A stretch of 50,732 nt of DNA from Pseudomonadota bacterium. GTDB lineage: Bacteria; Desulfobacterota; Desulfobulbia; Desulfobulbales; CALZHT01. Each line of letters begins with the position of its first letter. Position 1 is the stretch's first letter. Shown here in pieces: positions 9,481 to 18,260 of the stretch. The position numbers and the translations under genes are program-made. Under the pieces are notes generated by a model. That model made no database searches. It was not told where the DNA came from and worked only from the letters and a program-made list of their open reading frames with translations. Location of the stretch: contig JAHJJF010000146.1 in NCBI GenBank assembly GCA_018823135.1, positions 1-50,732 of the forward strand, in the 5' to 3' direction.

Positions 9481-10215
9481 ATGTTGATTGACTGGACCAC
9501 AGTCTTTTTTCAGATAGTCAATTTTCTGATTCTCATCGTCTTGTTGAAACGGTTCCTGTACGGCCCGATCATCAAGGCCATGGATGCCCGTGAAAAGACG
9601 ATTGCCGCAGGTATCGCCGCGGCAGCACGGGCGGAACAGGAGGGGCGTGATTATGCCCTTCGTCTGGCGGCAGACCAAAAGGATTTTGGCGGGAAACGTG
9701 AGCTGATGCAGCAGGAAGCAGGGCGTGAGATAGAACAATGGAAGCAGGAAAGTGTTGATCGGCTGAAAGCTGAAATTGCCGCCCAGCAGAAAAACTGGCA
9801 GCAGAACCTTGAGGATGAACAGGAAGCATTTCTTAAGAAATTGAAGGTCACCATCAGCAGGCAGGTGTTTGATATTTCAAGAAAGGTTCTGGCTGATCTG
9901 GCCGACAATAACCTCGAATCCCGCCTTATTGAGATATTTTTAGATAAAATTAACCGTGAGATCTCGTCCCCCCCTGAGCAGGATGAGCACCTGACAATTA
10001 TTTCCGGGTTTCCTCTGGGAAATGCTCAAAAAACAAATCTGCAGGATGGACTGAAGAAATTTTTTCCAGGGCAAAAGACGATTGATTTCCGGGAGCAAGG
10101 GGAACTTGGCTTTGGAATTCGTTTATTGGTCGGTGACCGGAAATGGGAATGGAACCTCAGCCGTTACATGAACGACATGGAAGATGAAATCATCCGAACC
10201 ATGATGGCGTCGTAA
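9481..10215 (+). CDS. atpF: N-type ATPase subunit b with delta-like C-terminal region
   Basis: This peripheral-stalk subunit has one N-terminal helix (about 6-26), a long charged coiled coil (about 40-135) and a C-terminal part. At about 160-240 the pattern ISGFPLGNAQ, then ELGFGIRLLVGDRKWEWNLS, resembles the C-terminal domain of the delta subunit. There is no separate delta gene in the operon, as expected for N-ATPases, so this part may do the delta job. ATG 9481 is three bases after the atpE stop and follows a G-run at a good distance; TTG 9478 is the alternative. At 244 residues it is much longer than the canonical 156-residue b subunit. Confidence 0.88.
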   Translation: MLIDWTTVFFQIVNFLILIVLLKRFLYGPIIKAMDAREKTIAAGIAAAARAEQEGRDYALRLAADQKDFGGKRELMQQEAGREIEQWKQESVDRLKAEIAAQQKNWQQNLEDEQEAFLKKLKVTISRQVFDISRKVLADLADNNLESRLIEIFLDKINREISSPPEQDEHLTIISGFPLGNAQKTNLQDGLKKFFPGQKTIDFREQGELGFGIRLLVGDRKWEWNLSRYMNDMEDEIIRTMMAS

Positions 10216-10290
10216 AAAAATGATCTACAGAATCTCAAACCTTTTAAGAGAGCGATTTTAATCAGTGGCACTGGATTTTCATATGTCCAC

Positions 10291-10405
10291 CAACATTGTC
10301 GGACTCGCAAAAAGCCCTCGTCGGACGCGTATTTCTCCTGTAACTTATTGAAATTACAAGAGGCGATAATTCAGCATCCGGCTTTTTGTGAAGCCATCAA
10401 CATTG
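10291..10405. repeat. Dispersed palindromic repeat between atpF and atpA
   Basis: The spacer 10216-10416 holds an imperfect palindrome. Arms at 10291-10316 and 10380-10405 match at 19 of 26 positions, including ten consecutive bases around CAAAAAGCC. CCACCAACATTG before it and CCATCAACATTG at its end also form a near-perfect direct repeat. Two inner motifs recur in the same order in the spacer 26540-26797: ATTGTCGG(A/T)CTCGCA, and AACTTATTGAAAT followed by GG(C/T)GATAATT. That shared order marks it as a dispersed element. It pushes atpA away from atpF, where this gene pair would normally be contiguous. Confidence 0.7.
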
Positions 10406-10416
10406 AGCAGAATAAA

Positions 10417-11982
10417 ATGACCGACAAAAAAAAACTCAGTAATCTTCTTGATGAGACCGCCCGGGAATTGAAGCAGGGCACGGGCTCCTATTCCGCTTCG
10501 GTGAGCCGCGAAGAGATCGGCCATGTTTTTTCTGTGGGGCAGGGGATTGTCTGGGCCAAGGGGCTTGAATCCGTCAAATCCGAGGAACTGGTTGTCTTTC
10601 CCAGCGGCGTCATGGGAGTTGTCCTTGATATCCTGCCGGACAGGACTGGAATTGTCTTGCTGGGCCACGATATGGATTTGAAATCCGGGGACGAAGTAAC
10701 CCGCACCGGCCGGATTCTTGAAGTGCCGGTTGATGCGTCGCTGATCGGCCGGATTGTCGATCCCCTGGGCAGGCCCCTTGATGAGAAAGGGCCGATTCAG
10801 GCCATCGAGCATCTGGCGGTGCAGCGTGAAGCTCCGGCGATTATGGCGCGTGGCCCGGTGAACAAACCGCTGCAGACCGGCATCAAGGTGATTGATGCCC
10901 TTATTCCCATCGGCCGCGGCCAGCGGGAGTTGATCCTCGGAGACCGGCAGACGGGTAAAACCGCGGTTGCTCTGGACACGATCATCAATCAGGCTGATAA
11001 GGATGTGATTTGTATCTACTGTGCCATCGGCCAGCGAAGTTCTTCTGTTGCCAAGATAATTGCCCAGCTCAGAGAACGGAATGCCCTGGAATATTCCCTG
11101 GTGATGGTGGCGGAAGGCAGCGATCCGCCCGGTCTGCAGTTTATCGCTCCCTATGCCGCAACGTCCATGGCCGAGTATTTCATGAATAAGGGTCGGGATG
11201 TGCTGGTGATCTATGATGATCTTACCCGGCATGCCATTGCCTATCGGCAGATATCCCTGCTGTTGAGACGCCCGCCCGGCCGTGAGGCCTTTCCCGGCGA
11301 TATTTTTTACGTGCACAGCAGGCTTCTGGAGCGCTCAACCCGTCTGCGGGATGAGGCAGGCGGCGGCTCCATCACTTCGCTGCCGATCATCGAGACCGAG
11401 GCCCAGAACATTTCGGCGTACATCCCGACCAATCTTATTTCCATTACCGACGGGCAGATCTATCTCTCTCCCGATCTTTACCAGAAAGGGGTTTTCCCGG
11501 CAGTTGAAGTAGGAAAATCGGTTTCCCGGGTGGGAGGCAAGGCGCAGCTTGCAGCATACCGTAAGGTTGCCGGTGATCTCAGGCTTTCCTATTCGCAGTT
11601 CCAGGAACTTGAATCATTCGCCCGCTTCGGCACCAGGCTTGATGATGCAACCCGTAAAACCCTGGAACATGGCCGCCGCGTCCGTGAAGTGCTGAAGCAG
11701 CAGCAGTTCTCACCGCTTACCGCATCTGACCAGGTGGCGATATTGATGGCCACCAATAAGGGCATGCTTGACTCCATACCCCTTGAAAAAATCTTTGAGG
11801 CTGAAGAGAAAATTATTGCCGGTCTTCAGGGAATTTCCGGACTGAGTGAGCGGATTGTGAACGCCGGCAAAGATGATCCGATCTGGGATGAACTTCAGCG
11901 GGAGCTTGAGAAAATTGTCTCAGGCCTGCAGGCTGATATGATTCCTGAGACTGAATCGGAAGCTGCGGATAAGACTGAATGA
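10417..11982 (+). CDS. atpA: N-type ATPase alpha subunit
   Basis: The non-catalytic, nucleotide-binding alpha subunit of the N1 head has 521 residues, close to the usual 500-515. It has the P-loop GDRQTGKT at 175-182, the VVFPSG(V)MGVVLDI beta-barrel segment, [14 protein letters not shown], and the alpha signature [11 protein letters not shown] start it at ATG 10417 because upstream in-frame sequence to 10348 lies inside the palindromic repeat and looks noncoding. The ribosome site before 10417 is weak (GAG about ten bases upstream), which fits a gene whose leader was altered by an insertion. The C-terminal tail is acidic. Confidence 0.94.
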   Translation: MTDKKKLSNLLDETARELKQGTGSYSASVSREEIGHVFSVGQGIVWAKGLESVKSEELVVFPSGVMGVVLDILPDRTGIVLLGHDMDLKSGDEVTRTGRILEVPVDASLIGRIVDPLGRPLDEKGPIQAIEHLAVQREAPAIMARGPVNKPLQTGIKVIDALIPIGRGQRELILGDRQTGKTAVALDTIINQADKDVICIYCAIGQRSSSVAKIIAQLRERNALEYSLVMVAEGSDPPGLQFIAPYAATSMAEYFMNKGRDVLVIYDDLTRHAIAYRQISLLLRRPPGREAFPGDIFYVHSRLLERSTRLRDEAGGGSITSLPIIETEAQNISAYIPTNLISITDGQIYLSPDLYQKGVFPAVEVGKSVSRVGGKAQLAAYRKVAGDLRLSYSQFQELESFARFGTRLDDATRKTLEHGRRVREVLKQQQFSPLTASDQVAILMATNKGMLDSIPLEKIFEAEEKIIAGLQGISGLSERIVNAGKDDPIWDELQRELEKIVSGLQADMIPETESEAADKTE

Positions 11983-12034
11983 TTCTTTTGGGTGAGTAAT
12001 AACATATAATTCAATGACGTTTAAGTAATGGCGG

Positions 12035-12165
12035 TTGTCATTTTAAGAGAGAATATCGAATGTTGAACAGGGAATTTTGAACCGCAGAAGTAAAAAAACA
12101 CTTCGACATTCCTTGTTCGACATTCTGCGGTTCGTATTGAAAAAATCTCTTCAGTTTATGACAAT
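12035..12165. repeat. Imperfect palindrome between atpA and atpG
   Basis: The 205-base spacer folds on itself. GAACCGCAGAA at 12079-12089 pairs perfectly with TTCTGCGGTTC at 12123-12133, and the ends GTTGTCAT and ATGACAAT plus AAGAGA and TCTCTT extend the stem imperfectly. Between the arms TTCGACATTC occurs twice, and diverged inverse copies (GAATGTTGAACA) lie in the left arm. TTTTAAGAGAG at about 12041 is also present in the atpF-atpA spacer at about 10245. It is a miniature-repeat-like element; no reading frame or terminator was found here. Confidence 0.6.
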
Positions 12166-12187
12166 GAGATCCAATTTTAAGTGAACC

Positions 12188-13060
12188 ATGGAAACCTTAG
12201 AGATTCTCGGCAGAAAGATAAAAACATCACACGACCTGTTGTCGGTGGTAAAAACCATGAAAAGCCTGGCTGCGGTGAATATTCGTCAATATGAAACCGC
12301 CGCCGGGGCAATGGATGAGTATACCGTTGTGATAGAAAAGGCCTGGCAGGTATTTTTTAAAAACCGGCCCCATCTCCAGAAAAAGAAAATGTCTGATCAG
12401 GCGGTATTTCTGGTCATTGGTTCGGACCAGGGGATGTGCGGGCAGTTTAATGAAAATATCATGCAGTATGCCCTGGACATCGCTAATTCTGAAGAAATGA
12501 TCGGTTATGAAAAAATATTCTGGTCCGCCGGCGAACGGGTCCGGGCTGGCCTTGAAGAGGAAGTGGTAATACACGAACATTATTATCTGCCATCCTCGCC
12601 ATCGGCAATCGGCGATCTCATGTTCGAAATCGTTGATAAATTCGCCATTTTGCATGAAACAGAAAGGGTTGAGACCTTTCACCTTTTTTACAACAGGCTT
12701 GAAAGGGGCGGGGCATATTCTTCGGCAAGCCAACGGGTTTTGCCCCTTGATCCGCAATACGGCGAGGATAAACGCCGCCAGTCATGGCCCAATCGTTGCC
12801 TGCCGATGATCGGCGTCAATCATGCATTGTTCTTTGAGCAGCTTTTCAATCAGCATATCTTCGGGACGATTTATAAGGCCTTTTCGCAGTCCCTGGCCAG
12901 TGAGAACGCAGCAAGGCTTGCGTCGATGCAGGCCGCCGAAAAGAATATTCTGGAAATGGAGGAAGCCCTGCAGGGCAAGTTCCGGGAAACCAGACAGAAC
13001 ACCATTACCGCTGAACTCCTGGATATAATTTCAGGGTTTGAGGCCTTATCCCCTGCTTAA
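12188..13060 (+). CDS. atpG: N-type ATPase gamma subunit
   Basis: The gamma subunit is the rotating shaft inside the alpha-beta head. The 290 residues begin with a long helix carrying the family hallmark VVKTMKSLAAVN (usually ITKAM.MVA) and contain VIGSDQGMCGQFN (the conserved G(S/T)D.GLCG.(F/Y)N). They end with a second long helix SENAARLASMQAAEKNI, matching the SE...RM.AM..AT.N motif. Both helices needed for the coiled shaft are intact. The start follows the atpA-atpG palindrome and has no strong ribosome site. It ends 23 bases before the cotransporter gene. Confidence 0.93.
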   Translation: METLEILGRKIKTSHDLLSVVKTMKSLAAVNIRQYETAAGAMDEYTVVIEKAWQVFFKNRPHLQKKKMSDQAVFLVIGSDQGMCGQFNENIMQYALDIANSEEMIGYEKIFWSAGERVRAGLEEEVVIHEHYYLPSSPSAIGDLMFEIVDKFAILHETERVETFHLFYNRLERGGAYSSASQRVLPLDPQYGEDKRRQSWPNRCLPMIGVNHALFFEQLFNQHIFGTIYKAFSQSLASENAARLASMQAAEKNILEMEEALQGKFRETRQNTITAELLDIISGFEALSPA

Positions 13061-13083
13061 GCGGTTTTCGGAGTAATTCATTA

Positions 13084-15345
13084 ATGTCGAATCAAACAGA
13101 TCCCGGGACCACAGGCAAAGAAAAAAATCTTTTCAGTACCTTTGGGGGCGTTTTTACTCCGGCGATACTGACAATCCTCGGCGTCATAATGTTCATGCGC
13201 GCCAATTTCGTCGTCGGCCAGGCAGGGATCATCGGCGCGGTGATTATCCTGATTATTGCCAAGTCCATCACCCTGATGACCTCTTTTTCCATAGCGGCAA
13301 TCAGTACAAATATTCAGGTGCGGGGCGGCGGTTCGTATTTTCTCATATCAAGAGTAATGGGCGTTGAGTTCGGCGGCGCAATCGGCATTGCGCTTTTCTT
13401 TGCCCTGGCCCTTTCCGTGCCTTTTTATATTCTGGGATTTGCCGAAGCGCTGGTTATTTCATATCCAGGAATCGCCCCGCATTTTTTAAGTATCTGCCTG
13501 GTAACCGCCACAGTGCTTTTTCTGGTTGCTTATTATGGCGCAGGCCTGGCCATAAAGGCACAGTTTGTGGTCATGTTTGTTCTGTTTCTGGCTATTGCCG
13601 CTTTTCTGGGCGGCGGTATCCTGCAATTTTCATCGGCACGCTTTATGAGTAATCTTTCTCCCGGTTATGGGCTGGACGTGGCCCGGACATCCTCCGGAAT
13701 GCAGTATGGCTTCTGGTTGATATTTGCGATTTATTTTCCGGCAGTCACCGGTATTGATGCAGGGGTCAATATGAGTGGCGATCTCAAGGACCCCGGTACA
13801 AGTATTCCCCGGGGGACTTTTGCGGCGGTGATCGTCGGGTTTCTGGTGTATCTGGCGCAGATACTAATCGGCGGTGGCGCCTGGGAACGAGCGGACCTTA
13901 TTACCAATCCCTTTGGGTTGTTAAAGGAAAACGCTCTGTTCGGTTTTTCATGGATTGTAGTTGCAGGAGTTATTGCCGCAACTCTTTCCTCTGCCCTGGG
14001 CAGCCTTCTCGGAGCGCCTCGTGTGCTGCAGGCTGTGTCACGTGATCGGATAATGAAGTTTTTGACGTTTTATGCAAAAGGGGCAAAAAAAGGTGATGAG
14101 CCCAGGCGGGCACTTATCTTGACTTATTTTATCAGCGTAATCGTGCTGCTCTGGGCCGGGAATGAATCCGGCGGCGATGCACTTAACGCCATGGCGGCGA
14201 TCATTGCGATGTTTTTTTTATACAGTTACGGGATGATTAATCTGTCGGCGTTTATCGAGGATTTCGGCGACAACCCTTCTTTCCGGCCGCGATTCCGTTT
14301 TTATCACTGGTCAACCGCCCTGCTTGGCGCTTTTGCCTGTATGGTGGTTTCCATTCTCATTAACTGGATTGCGGCAATCGGTGCAATCCTTATTATTTTT
14401 CTCTTTTTCTGGTTTATCAAGACCAGAAAGCTTAAAGCGGCTTTTGGTGATGCCAGGCGGGGATTTGTCTATAATTCCATCCGCAAGAACCTTCTCCGTC
14501 TGAGCCGGATGCCGGAGGATCCCAAGAACTGGCGGCCCACCATGCTGGTTTTTTCAGGAATTCCTGCTCTTCGTGAACCACTGGTTAAATATGCCACATG
14601 GATTGCGGCTAAACGTGGACTGGTGTATCTGGCAGACATTCTTGAGGGGGATTTCATGGAACTTGCGTCCAGAAGACCGGGGGCTCTCCGGCAATTACAG
14701 AAGTTCTGCGAGGAAAAAAATATCGACGCCTTTCCGTCGGTTGTGACCGCAGACACAATTGAAGATGGGGTTTCCATGCTGCTTCAGGCAACAGAAACCG
14801 GACCGATTCATCCTAATGTCGCAATATTCGGCTGGTCTTCTGAATACGAACATCTGCCCGCTTATCTTCGCCAGCTGAAGGTTGCAGCCGCATTGGAGAT
14901 GAGCATTTTCCTCGTGTCAGTAAAAGGCCTGCCGCTTCAAACCAATGATAAACGGATAGACATCTGGTGGCGTGGAAGAAAAAACGGCGAGATGATGATG
15001 CTGGCGGCCCACCTGATTACCGAAAACTGGGAATGGGAAAACACCGAGATTCGTCTGCTGCGGGTGGTTGAAAACGAGGAGGGGCGGATTCCTGCGTCAG
15101 AGGATCTTGTCGGGATAATCAGTCTTGCCCGGGTAAAGGCTTTTCCGCAAGTTATCGTGAGCCGCGACCCTTTTGAAAATATATTTCGGGAATATTCAGC
15201 AAGCGCTGATTGCATATTTCTGGGTTATGAACTCCCTGAAGAAGAAGACGAAAGAAGCTGGCACGGCTTTTATCAGAAAGTGCTTCATGATATGCCTGCG
15301 ACAATTCTGGTTAATTCACAGATCCGCGAAATCATCGAAGCCTAA
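13084..15345 (+). CDS. SLC12-type cation-chloride cotransporter (APC superfamily)
   Basis: The 753-residue membrane protein starts with FGGVFTPAILTILGVIMFMR, the typical first helix of the Na-K-Cl/K-Cl cotransporter family. About 12 hydrophobic helices follow up to residue 450, including IRGGGSYFLISR-like and PAVTGIDAGVNMSGDLKDP motifs. A soluble C-terminal region at about 455-753 resembles the SLC12 cytoplasmic domain. Animal relatives move chloride with Na+ and/or K+; bacterial members are little studied and an amino-acid or amine substrate cannot be excluded. It lies 23 bases after atpG on the same strand, suggesting co-expression with the N-ATPase in ion or volume control. Confidence 0.82.
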   Translation: MSNQTDPGTTGKEKNLFSTFGGVFTPAILTILGVIMFMRANFVVGQAGIIGAVIILIIAKSITLMTSFSIAAISTNIQVRGGGSYFLISRVMGVEFGGAIGIALFFALALSVPFYILGFAEALVISYPGIAPHFLSICLVTATVLFLVAYYGAGLAIKAQFVVMFVLFLAIAAFLGGGILQFSSARFMSNLSPGYGLDVARTSSGMQYGFWLIFAIYFPAVTGIDAGVNMSGDLKDPGTSIPRGTFAAVIVGFLVYLAQILIGGGAWERADLITNPFGLLKENALFGFSWIVVAGVIAATLSSALGSLLGAPRVLQAVSRDRIMKFLTFYAKGAKKGDEPRRALILTYFISVIVLLWAGNESGGDALNAMAAIIAMFFLYSYGMINLSAFIEDFGDNPSFRPRFRFYHWSTALLGAFACMVVSILINWIAAIGAILIIFLFFWFIKTRKLKAAFGDARRGFVYNSIRKNLLRLSRMPEDPKNWRPTMLVFSGIPALREPLVKYATWIAAKRGLVYLADILEGDFMELASRRPGALRQLQKFCEEKNIDAFPSVVTADTIEDGVSMLLQATETGPIHPNVAIFGWSSEYEHLPAYLRQLKVAAALEMSIFLVSVKGLPLQTNDKRIDIWWRGRKNGEMMMLAAHLITENWEWENTEIRLLRVVENEEGRIPASEDLVGIISLARVKAFPQVIVSRDPFENIFREYSASADCIFLGYELPEEEDERSWHGFYQKVLHDMPATILVNSQIREIIEA

Positions 15346-15497
15346 GGAGCATCCAGCCCGTTTTTTGTGATAATCAATCGGATTTGCTCTAAGTTTTCCA
15401 ATATTTCTATTTATTTCTTGCTTTCAATTGGAGTATATTAACAGATGGTAAGAGAAAATTTACCAAGAGTTCAATTCAGATACAAATGAGGCCGGTA

Positions 15498-15917
15498 ATG
15501 AACATCGAAGAATATCTCTTTAAAGTTGAAATATTTCAAAAAATAACTCCTGAAGATGTTAGACGTATTGCTGATGTATCAAAAGTAGTATCCTATCCGG
15601 ATGGACAATATATAACCAGGCAGGGCGAACAACCGGACAATCTCTGGGTGGTATGCAAGGGCAAGGTTGAGGTCATAGTTGAGAAGGGGAAGGAGAAGCG
15701 ACATGTTGCCTTTCTGGGGCCCGGTGAAATATTCGGGGAAATGACCGTGTTTCAGCGGGATTTTGCCACTGCTGATGTTGTTTCCCGCGGTGGGTGCAAT
15801 GTTATTGAAATACCGGGAGAGTTTTTCAAGGATGTGATTTATGAAAGCCCGGTATCAATTGGCATGATGGCTCAGAAAATGACTAAACGGTTTTCAGAAC
15901 TCATGAAAAAAAAATAA
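15498..15917 (+). CDS. Single-domain cyclic-nucleotide-binding (cNMP/Crp-like) protein
   Basis: The protein has 139 residues and consists of one cNMP-binding beta-roll: ITRQGEQPDNLWVVCKGKVEV at about 35-55, then FLGPGEIFGEMTVFQRDFATADV near 75-95, which corresponds to the phosphate-binding cassette. There is no DNA-binding domain, so it would act through protein contacts. The ATG at 15498 has GAGG six bases upstream; ATG 15486 contains that site and is less likely. It starts a run of signalling genes. Whether it binds cAMP, cGMP or nothing is not shown: the cassette lacks a clear R after the GE motif at the expected place. Confidence 0.82.
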   Translation: MNIEEYLFKVEIFQKITPEDVRRIADVSKVVSYPDGQYITRQGEQPDNLWVVCKGKVEVIVEKGKEKRHVAFLGPGEIFGEMTVFQRDFATADVVSRGGCNVIEIPGEFFKDVIYESPVSIGMMAQKMTKRFSELMKKK

Positions 15918-16002
15918 GAATAGCAGAAATTTTTTGGTAATTTTCCAAGAAAATGATTGTTTTTAAAAAAGCCTCTCAGGTTGATATCTTTTATCTTTTG
16001 AA

Positions 16003-17064
16003 ATGAAAGTATTTAGTCAGATAATTGAAATGATCGATCTCGGTCTTATCATTCTTGATAAAGACCTCCGGGTTCGATATTGGAATCATTGGCTCGAGTC
16101 GAGAAGCGGCATCAAGAAGGAAATGATCCTGGGGCGTTCTGTTCTCGAGACATTTCCCCACCTTGACAGCCCCAAATTCCGACGAAATTTCAAGGCGGTT
16201 TTCGCTTTTGGTAATTTTTATTTTTTCCCTAGAAAATTATATGATTATCTCTTTCCATTCAAGCCTGACAGCACCTTCATGTCCGATGTTGATTATATGC
16301 AGCAAAGTTGCACCATGGGGCCGATCCGCGATGAAAGCAAAGCGATCCGTTACGTTTTTATTTCCATAAAGGATGTCACCGAAGCTTCAATCTATGAAAA
16401 GAAACTCACTGAAGCATTGTTTGCCATGCTTGATACCGGTGAGAGCAGAAGGACGGAACCCGAGTCAATTCTGACTGATCTATTTTCATCTTCCTATGAT
16501 AACCCGTTTGCAAAAAGAGATTCTCCTCCTCTTTCATCCTTGAATGCAGTCACTGTTGAACCCCAATTCCATGAACCGGTTTCTGAAGCTGCGGACATGA
16601 TTGTCAAGGAACTTGAACAGATCTCGTCATCTCAGGACGATTCTGAAGAGGAACCAGCAGCCCCCGAGTCGGAACGTGTTCGAAAACACACCGGAAAAAG
16701 TTTTGTCCAGACGCAGATTGATGAACTGATTTTGATGATTGACGACACTGCGACAACTGCCAGACCGGCTCGAAAGAAAACTGAAAAAACCGTCCCCAAA
16801 AAAGTTGCGGCTGTTTCCAAAAAAGGTACAGATAAAACAAAAAAATCAAAGATCGATGAAAAAACGTCGGTTAAAGAAAGAAAAAACAAGGAAGTAAACA
16901 AATTCGAGTCAGTTGTGAAAGATAACTCTAAACTGCCGAAAATTTCGAAAAAGAAAATAAAAAAATCAAAGCCGATCCCTGTTGAGACGACAGTGCACGA
17001 ACAGATTGAAGAAATTTCTTCAATCATTGATTTTACCGGCGGCAAGGATAAATCCAAAAAATGA
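16003..17064 (+). CDS. PAS-domain protein with lysine-rich tail and three repeated short motifs
   Basis: Residues 1-135 form a PAS sensor domain (MIDLGLIILDKDLRVRYWN start, GRSVLETFP, FISIKDVTE end). The remaining 218 residues have no recognised domain. A Ser/Glu/Pro-rich stretch is followed by a Lys-rich, histone-H1-like region (about 255-325). Three similar acidic-hydrophobic motifs are spaced through the tail: VKELEQISSSQDD (about 200), QTQIDELILMIDD (about 236) and HEQIEEISSIIDF (about 331). They could be docking peptides. No output domain such as a kinase, GGDEF or methyl-accepting module is present. It precedes a CheY-like regulator by 92 bases. Confidence 0.7.
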   Translation: MKVFSQIIEMIDLGLIILDKDLRVRYWNHWLESRSGIKKEMILGRSVLETFPHLDSPKFRRNFKAVFAFGNFYFFPRKLYDYLFPFKPDSTFMSDVDYMQQSCTMGPIRDESKAIRYVFISIKDVTEASIYEKKLTEALFAMLDTGESRRTEPESILTDLFSSSYDNPFAKRDSPPLSSLNAVTVEPQFHEPVSEAADMIVKELEQISSSQDDSEEEPAAPESERVRKHTGKSFVQTQIDELILMIDDTATTARPARKKTEKTVPKKVAAVSKKGTDKTKKSKIDEKTSVKERKNKEVNKFESVVKDNSKLPKISKKKIKKSKPIPVETTVHEQIEEISSIIDFTGGKDKSKK

Positions 17065-17156
17065 TATGGTCGATTCTGCGGTTTATATATGGATAGAATT
17101 TTTTAAGATCTCAATTTATTCGTTATCTGTGTTGGTATTAAATCGGGGGGGGGAAG

Positions 17157-17528
17157 ATGATTAAAAAAATACTTATTGTCGATGATTCGCCTATTGCTCG
17201 ACAAATTTTAAAAAAATGCCTGCCTGATGACAGAGATTTTGCTCTATTTGAAGCCGGAGACGGGAAAGTCGGGGTTGAAAAGTATCTGGAAGTTAATCCT
17301 GATGTGACCTTTATGGATTTGACCATGCCGGTTATGGATGGTGTGGAGGCTCTTGCAAAGATTAAAGAGATAAATCCAAGGGCACTGGTTATTGTCTCTA
17401 CCGCTGACATACAATCAAAAACAATTGGCGAGGTGGCTAAACTTGGGGCTTTAACGGTTCTTAAAAAACCTCCGTCTAAAGAAACTGTACAAAAAGCGTT
17501 AAAAAAAGCTGAAGAGCAACTTCAATAA
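17157..17528 (+). CDS. CheY-like single-domain response regulator
   Basis: The 123-residue receiver has the acidic pocket DD at 10-11, the phospho-acceptor D54 in FMDLTMPVMDG, the Ser/Thr position in IVSTADIQ and the lysine in LKKPPS near 104. No output domain follows. The start lies three bases after a run of nine G residues (17145-17153) which acts as, or replaces, the ribosome site. The next gene, 12 bases on, is a CheC phosphatase that probably dephosphorylates this protein. The partner kinase may be the PAS kinase at 18484; there is no CheA here. Confidence 0.92.
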   Translation: MIKKILIVDDSPIARQILKKCLPDDRDFALFEAGDGKVGVEKYLEVNPDVTFMDLTMPVMDGVEALAKIKEINPRALVIVSTADIQSKTIGEVAKLGALTVLKKPPSKETVQKALKKAEEQLQ

Positions 17529-17540
17529 TGGGGCAGGACA

Positions 17541-18185
17541 ATGGAGTTAGATAATCGGAACGTTATGTTGAATAATAATGATATTGAAATTCTTCAGGAA
17601 GTAATGAATATCGCTTTTGGTAAGGCGTCCGCCGATCTGGCTGAAGTAATCGATATCAGGGTGTTTTTAAATGTGCCGTATGTGGAACTGCTTAATGCGG
17701 CGGATTTGCCTCGACGCATCGTTGAAGAAGTGAAAATGTATAAGGACATCCGTATAGTGGAGCAGAATTACTGGGGAAAATTCAAAGGATCGGCGCTGCT
17801 GATTTTTCCGGCTGAATCAGGCAAGGGACTGATTTCTTTGTTTGAGGATGATTTTGATGAAAATATGAACGTCGACAGACTGGTTTTTGAGAAAGAGACC
17901 CTTCTTGAGGTGGGCAATATTTTAATCGGTGCCTGCGTCGGAAAAATTGCCGAACTTCTAGACGACGTGGTTTCTTATTCTCCTCCGAATGTGACGGTTC
18001 AAAGAATTTCAAAACAGCCGATCCTGGAGCGTCTCGCTGATCCGGAAAAGCACGCGATTTTCATGAAAACTGTTTTTCAGTTTGAAGATAAGGATGTCAG
18101 CGGCGCCTTGTTCTTGATTTCCGGTCAGGATTCCCTGACCTGGTTGAAAACGGCCTTGAATAACTTTATGGCCAAATTCGGATAA
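17541..18185 (+). CDS. CheC-like CheY-P phosphatase
   Basis: The 214-residue protein has two copies of the CheC/CheX active-site helix: E20-x2-N23 in LQEVMNIAFGKAS and E123-x2-N126 in LLEVGNILIGACVGKIAE, each followed by a proline-bearing segment. Having both sites is typical of CheC and not of FliY or CheX, so it should remove phosphate from a receiver. It lacks a CheD partner in this window. It starts 12 bases after the CheY-like gene and is followed by a strong terminator, so the two form a small unit. Confidence 0.85.
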   Translation: MELDNRNVMLNNNDIEILQEVMNIAFGKASADLAEVIDIRVFLNVPYVELLNAADLPRRIVEEVKMYKDIRIVEQNYWGKFKGSALLIFPAESGKGLISLFEDDFDENMNVDRLVFEKETLLEVGNILIGACVGKIAELLDDVVSYSPPNVTVQRISKQPILERLADPEKHAIFMKTVFQFEDKDVSGALFLISGQDSLTWLKTALNNFMAKFG

Positions 18186-18227
18186 GGACTGTCTGATTTT
18201 CTAATACTTCCACATAAAATAATCATA

Positions 18228-18260
18228 AGGGCGCAAGCTTATGCTTGAGCCCTTTTTTTC
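18228..18260 (+). terminator. Rho-independent terminator after the cheC-like gene
   Basis: AGGGCGCAAGC (18228-18238), a TTAT loop and GCTTGAGCCCT (18243-18253) pair with one mismatch and run into seven T residues. It closes the CheY/CheC unit. The space from 18261 to the next start at 18484 holds no gene; it carries a segment at 18447-18476 that recurs at 26767-26796. Confidence 0.85.

Noticed and set aside
10348-10416. Longer N-terminus for AtpA from a TTG at 10348
   Set aside because: These codons fall in the palindromic repeat and do not resemble the AtpA N-terminus; ATG 10417 fits the family.
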